From: an uncultured Prevotella sp.
Lineage (GTDB): Bacteria; Bacteroidota; Bacteroidia; Bacteroidales; Bacteroidaceae
NCBI GenBank assembly: GCA_947095945.1
Contig: CAMUQM010000034.1
Location: 1-14,555, forward strand
Direction: 5' to 3'
Length of the DNA: 14,555 nucleotides
Each line of letters starts with the position of its first letter. The stretch's first letter is position 1. A model generated the notes under the pieces. It had not been told where the DNA came from. It did no database searches and was given only the letters and a program-made list of their open reading frames with translations. Below are positions 13,600 to 14,555 of the stretch, one piece after another. The position numbers were made by a program, and so were the translations under genes.

Positions 13600-14555
13600 T
13601 TACTCCCACTCGATTGTTGAAGGTGGTTTTGAAGATATATCATAACATACGCGGTTGACTCCCTTCACCTTACGAATGATTTCATTAGAAACTTCTGCCA
13701 TAAAATCGTAAGGGAGGTGTGCCCAGTCAGCTGTCATTGCATCCATTGATGTAACGGCACGAAGAGCAACTGGATGCTCATAGGTACGCTCATCACCCAT
13801 CACTCCTACTGAACGAATTGTAGAGAGCAATACAGTACCTGCCTGCCAAACGTGGTCGTAAAGACTTGAACCATCTGGCATAGTATAGTTGTGCATCTTC
13901 TCAATATAAATATCGTCAGCATCCTGAAGGATACGAACCTTATCACGAGTGATGTCACCCAAGATACGAACAGCAAGACCAGGACCCGGGAATGGATGAC
14001 GCTTGATAAGACGTTCTGGCATTCCAAGCTCATAACCTACACGGCGAACCTCGTCCTTGAAAAGCCAGCGAAGTGGCTCACAAAGCTGAAGATGCATCTC
14101 CTCTGGAAGTCCACCCACATTATGGTGACTCTTGATAACCATACCTGTAATACTAAGACTCTCAATGCGGTCTGGATAAATGGTACCCTGTGCAAGCCAC
14201 TTAGCATCTGTAATCTTCTTAGCCTCAGCATTGAACACCTCAACGAAATCACGCCCAATAATCTTACGCTTCTGCTCTGGGTCAGTAACACCTTCGAGAT
14301 CCTTAAAGAATTGATCAGAAGCATTAACGCCGACAACATTTAATCCAAGTCCTTTATAAGCCTCCAACACCTTCGTAAATTCGTTCTTACGGAGCATGCC
14401 ATGGTCTACGAAGATACAAGTAAGGTTCTTACCGATAGCCTTGTTAAGCAATACTGCACAAACAGAAGAGTCAACACCACCTGAAAGACCAAGGATAACG
14501 CGGTCGTTACCCACCTGTTCACGAATTTCCTGAACAGCACTTTCAACAAATGAAG
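13600..14555 (-). CDS. guaA: GMP synthase (glutamine-hydrolysing), C-terminal part, truncated by window edge
   Basis: Amidates XMP to GMP using ATP and ammonia from glutamine, the last step of guanine nucleotide synthesis. The window holds 317 residues: the ATP-pyrophosphatase domain and the C-terminal dimerisation domain. The PP-loop is LSGGVDSSV near 14480, followed by FVDHGMLRKNE, IIGRDFVEVF, LAQGTIYPDRIES, RHPFPGPGLAVRILG and the C-terminal CYDISSKPPSTIEWE, all canonical. The frame stays open past the GTG at 14512-14514 to the window edge, and the upstream residues (SFVESAVQEIREQ) match the linker before the PP-loop. The GTG is therefore an internal Val, and the amidotransferase domain lies outside the window. 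It ends at its own strong terminator. Confidence 0.97.
   Translation of the reverse strand, partial: SFVESAVQEIREQVGNDRVILGLSGGVDSSVCAVLLNKAIGKNLTCIFVDHGMLRKNEFTKVLEAYKGLGLNVVGVNASDQFFKDLEGVTDPEQKRKIIGRDFVEVFNAEAKKITDAKWLAQGTIYPDRIESLSITGMVIKSHHNVGGLPEEMHLQLCEPLRWLFKDEVRRVGYELGMPERLIKRHPFPGPGLAVRILGDITRDKVRILQDADDIYIEKMHNYTMPDGSSLYDHVWQAGTVLLSTIRSVGVMGDERTYEHPVALRAVTSMDAMTADWAHLPYDFMAEVSNEIIRKVKGVNRVCYDISSKPPSTIEWE

Noticed and set aside
14512..14514. GTG as the start of guaA
   Set aside because: The frame continues upstream with typical GuaA linker residues; the GTG encodes an internal Val just before the PP-loop.

Overview
The window reads as ordinary chromosome from an anaerobic Bacteroidota, most likely a Prevotella-like genome. 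Reasons: AT-rich base composition, few Shine-Dalgarno sequences, repeated Bacteroidota-type promoter -7 boxes (TAnnTTTG: TACCTTTG, TATCTTTG, TATTTTTG), a tRNA gene without an encoded CCA, and a Bacteroidota-style glycogen cluster of debranching enzyme, glycogen-synthase-like glycosyltransferase and GH57 protein. Genus assignment is inference from gene content and protein style; I could not run a search.

Layout. Bases 1-1962 (+): the 3' part of a purine nucleoside phosphorylase gene and a full thiL-like gene, separated by an 18-bp hairpin. Bases 2009-2214 (+): a complete tRNA-Phe unit with promoter, tRNA and terminator. Bases 2268-3284 (-): a 66-residue cysteine-rich protein and a HAD phosphatase. 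Bases 3285-4092: about 0.8 kb with no gene, holding an imperfect tract of 22-nt period. Bases 4093-8974 (-): a promoter-to-terminator glycogen operon coding for debranching enzyme, then glycosyltransferase, then GH57 protein. Bases 9159-9312: a clean array of seven 22-bp units. Bases 9358-11293 (-): miaA overlapping a diacylglycerol-kinase-like gene. Bases 11273-12486 (-): gapA with its own promoter, leader and terminator. Bases 12669-13161 (+): mscL and its terminator. Bases 13162-13544: AT-rich noncoding DNA with another array of roughly 22-nt repeats. Bases 13545-14555 (-): the C-terminal part of guaA, running off the right edge.

How it works together. PNP and ThiL serve nucleoside salvage and thiamine diphosphate synthesis. 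The glycogen operon would build and trim storage glucan. However, the GH57 protein has lost both expected catalytic residues and carries a histone-H1-like lysine/alanine tail, so it looks like a non-enzymatic glucan-associated protein. The debranching enzyme also has Asn where I expect the catalytic Asp.

The most notable features are the GH57 pseudoenzyme with its basic tail, three separate noncoding arrays with a period near 22 nt (reminiscent of the tandem 'bricks' in the BrickBuilt MITEs of Porphyromonas gingivalis), ThiL with two changed metal-ligand positions, and a terminator that overlaps the next gene's promoter between gapA and miaA. I saw no CRISPR array, insertion sequence, prophage or defence system.
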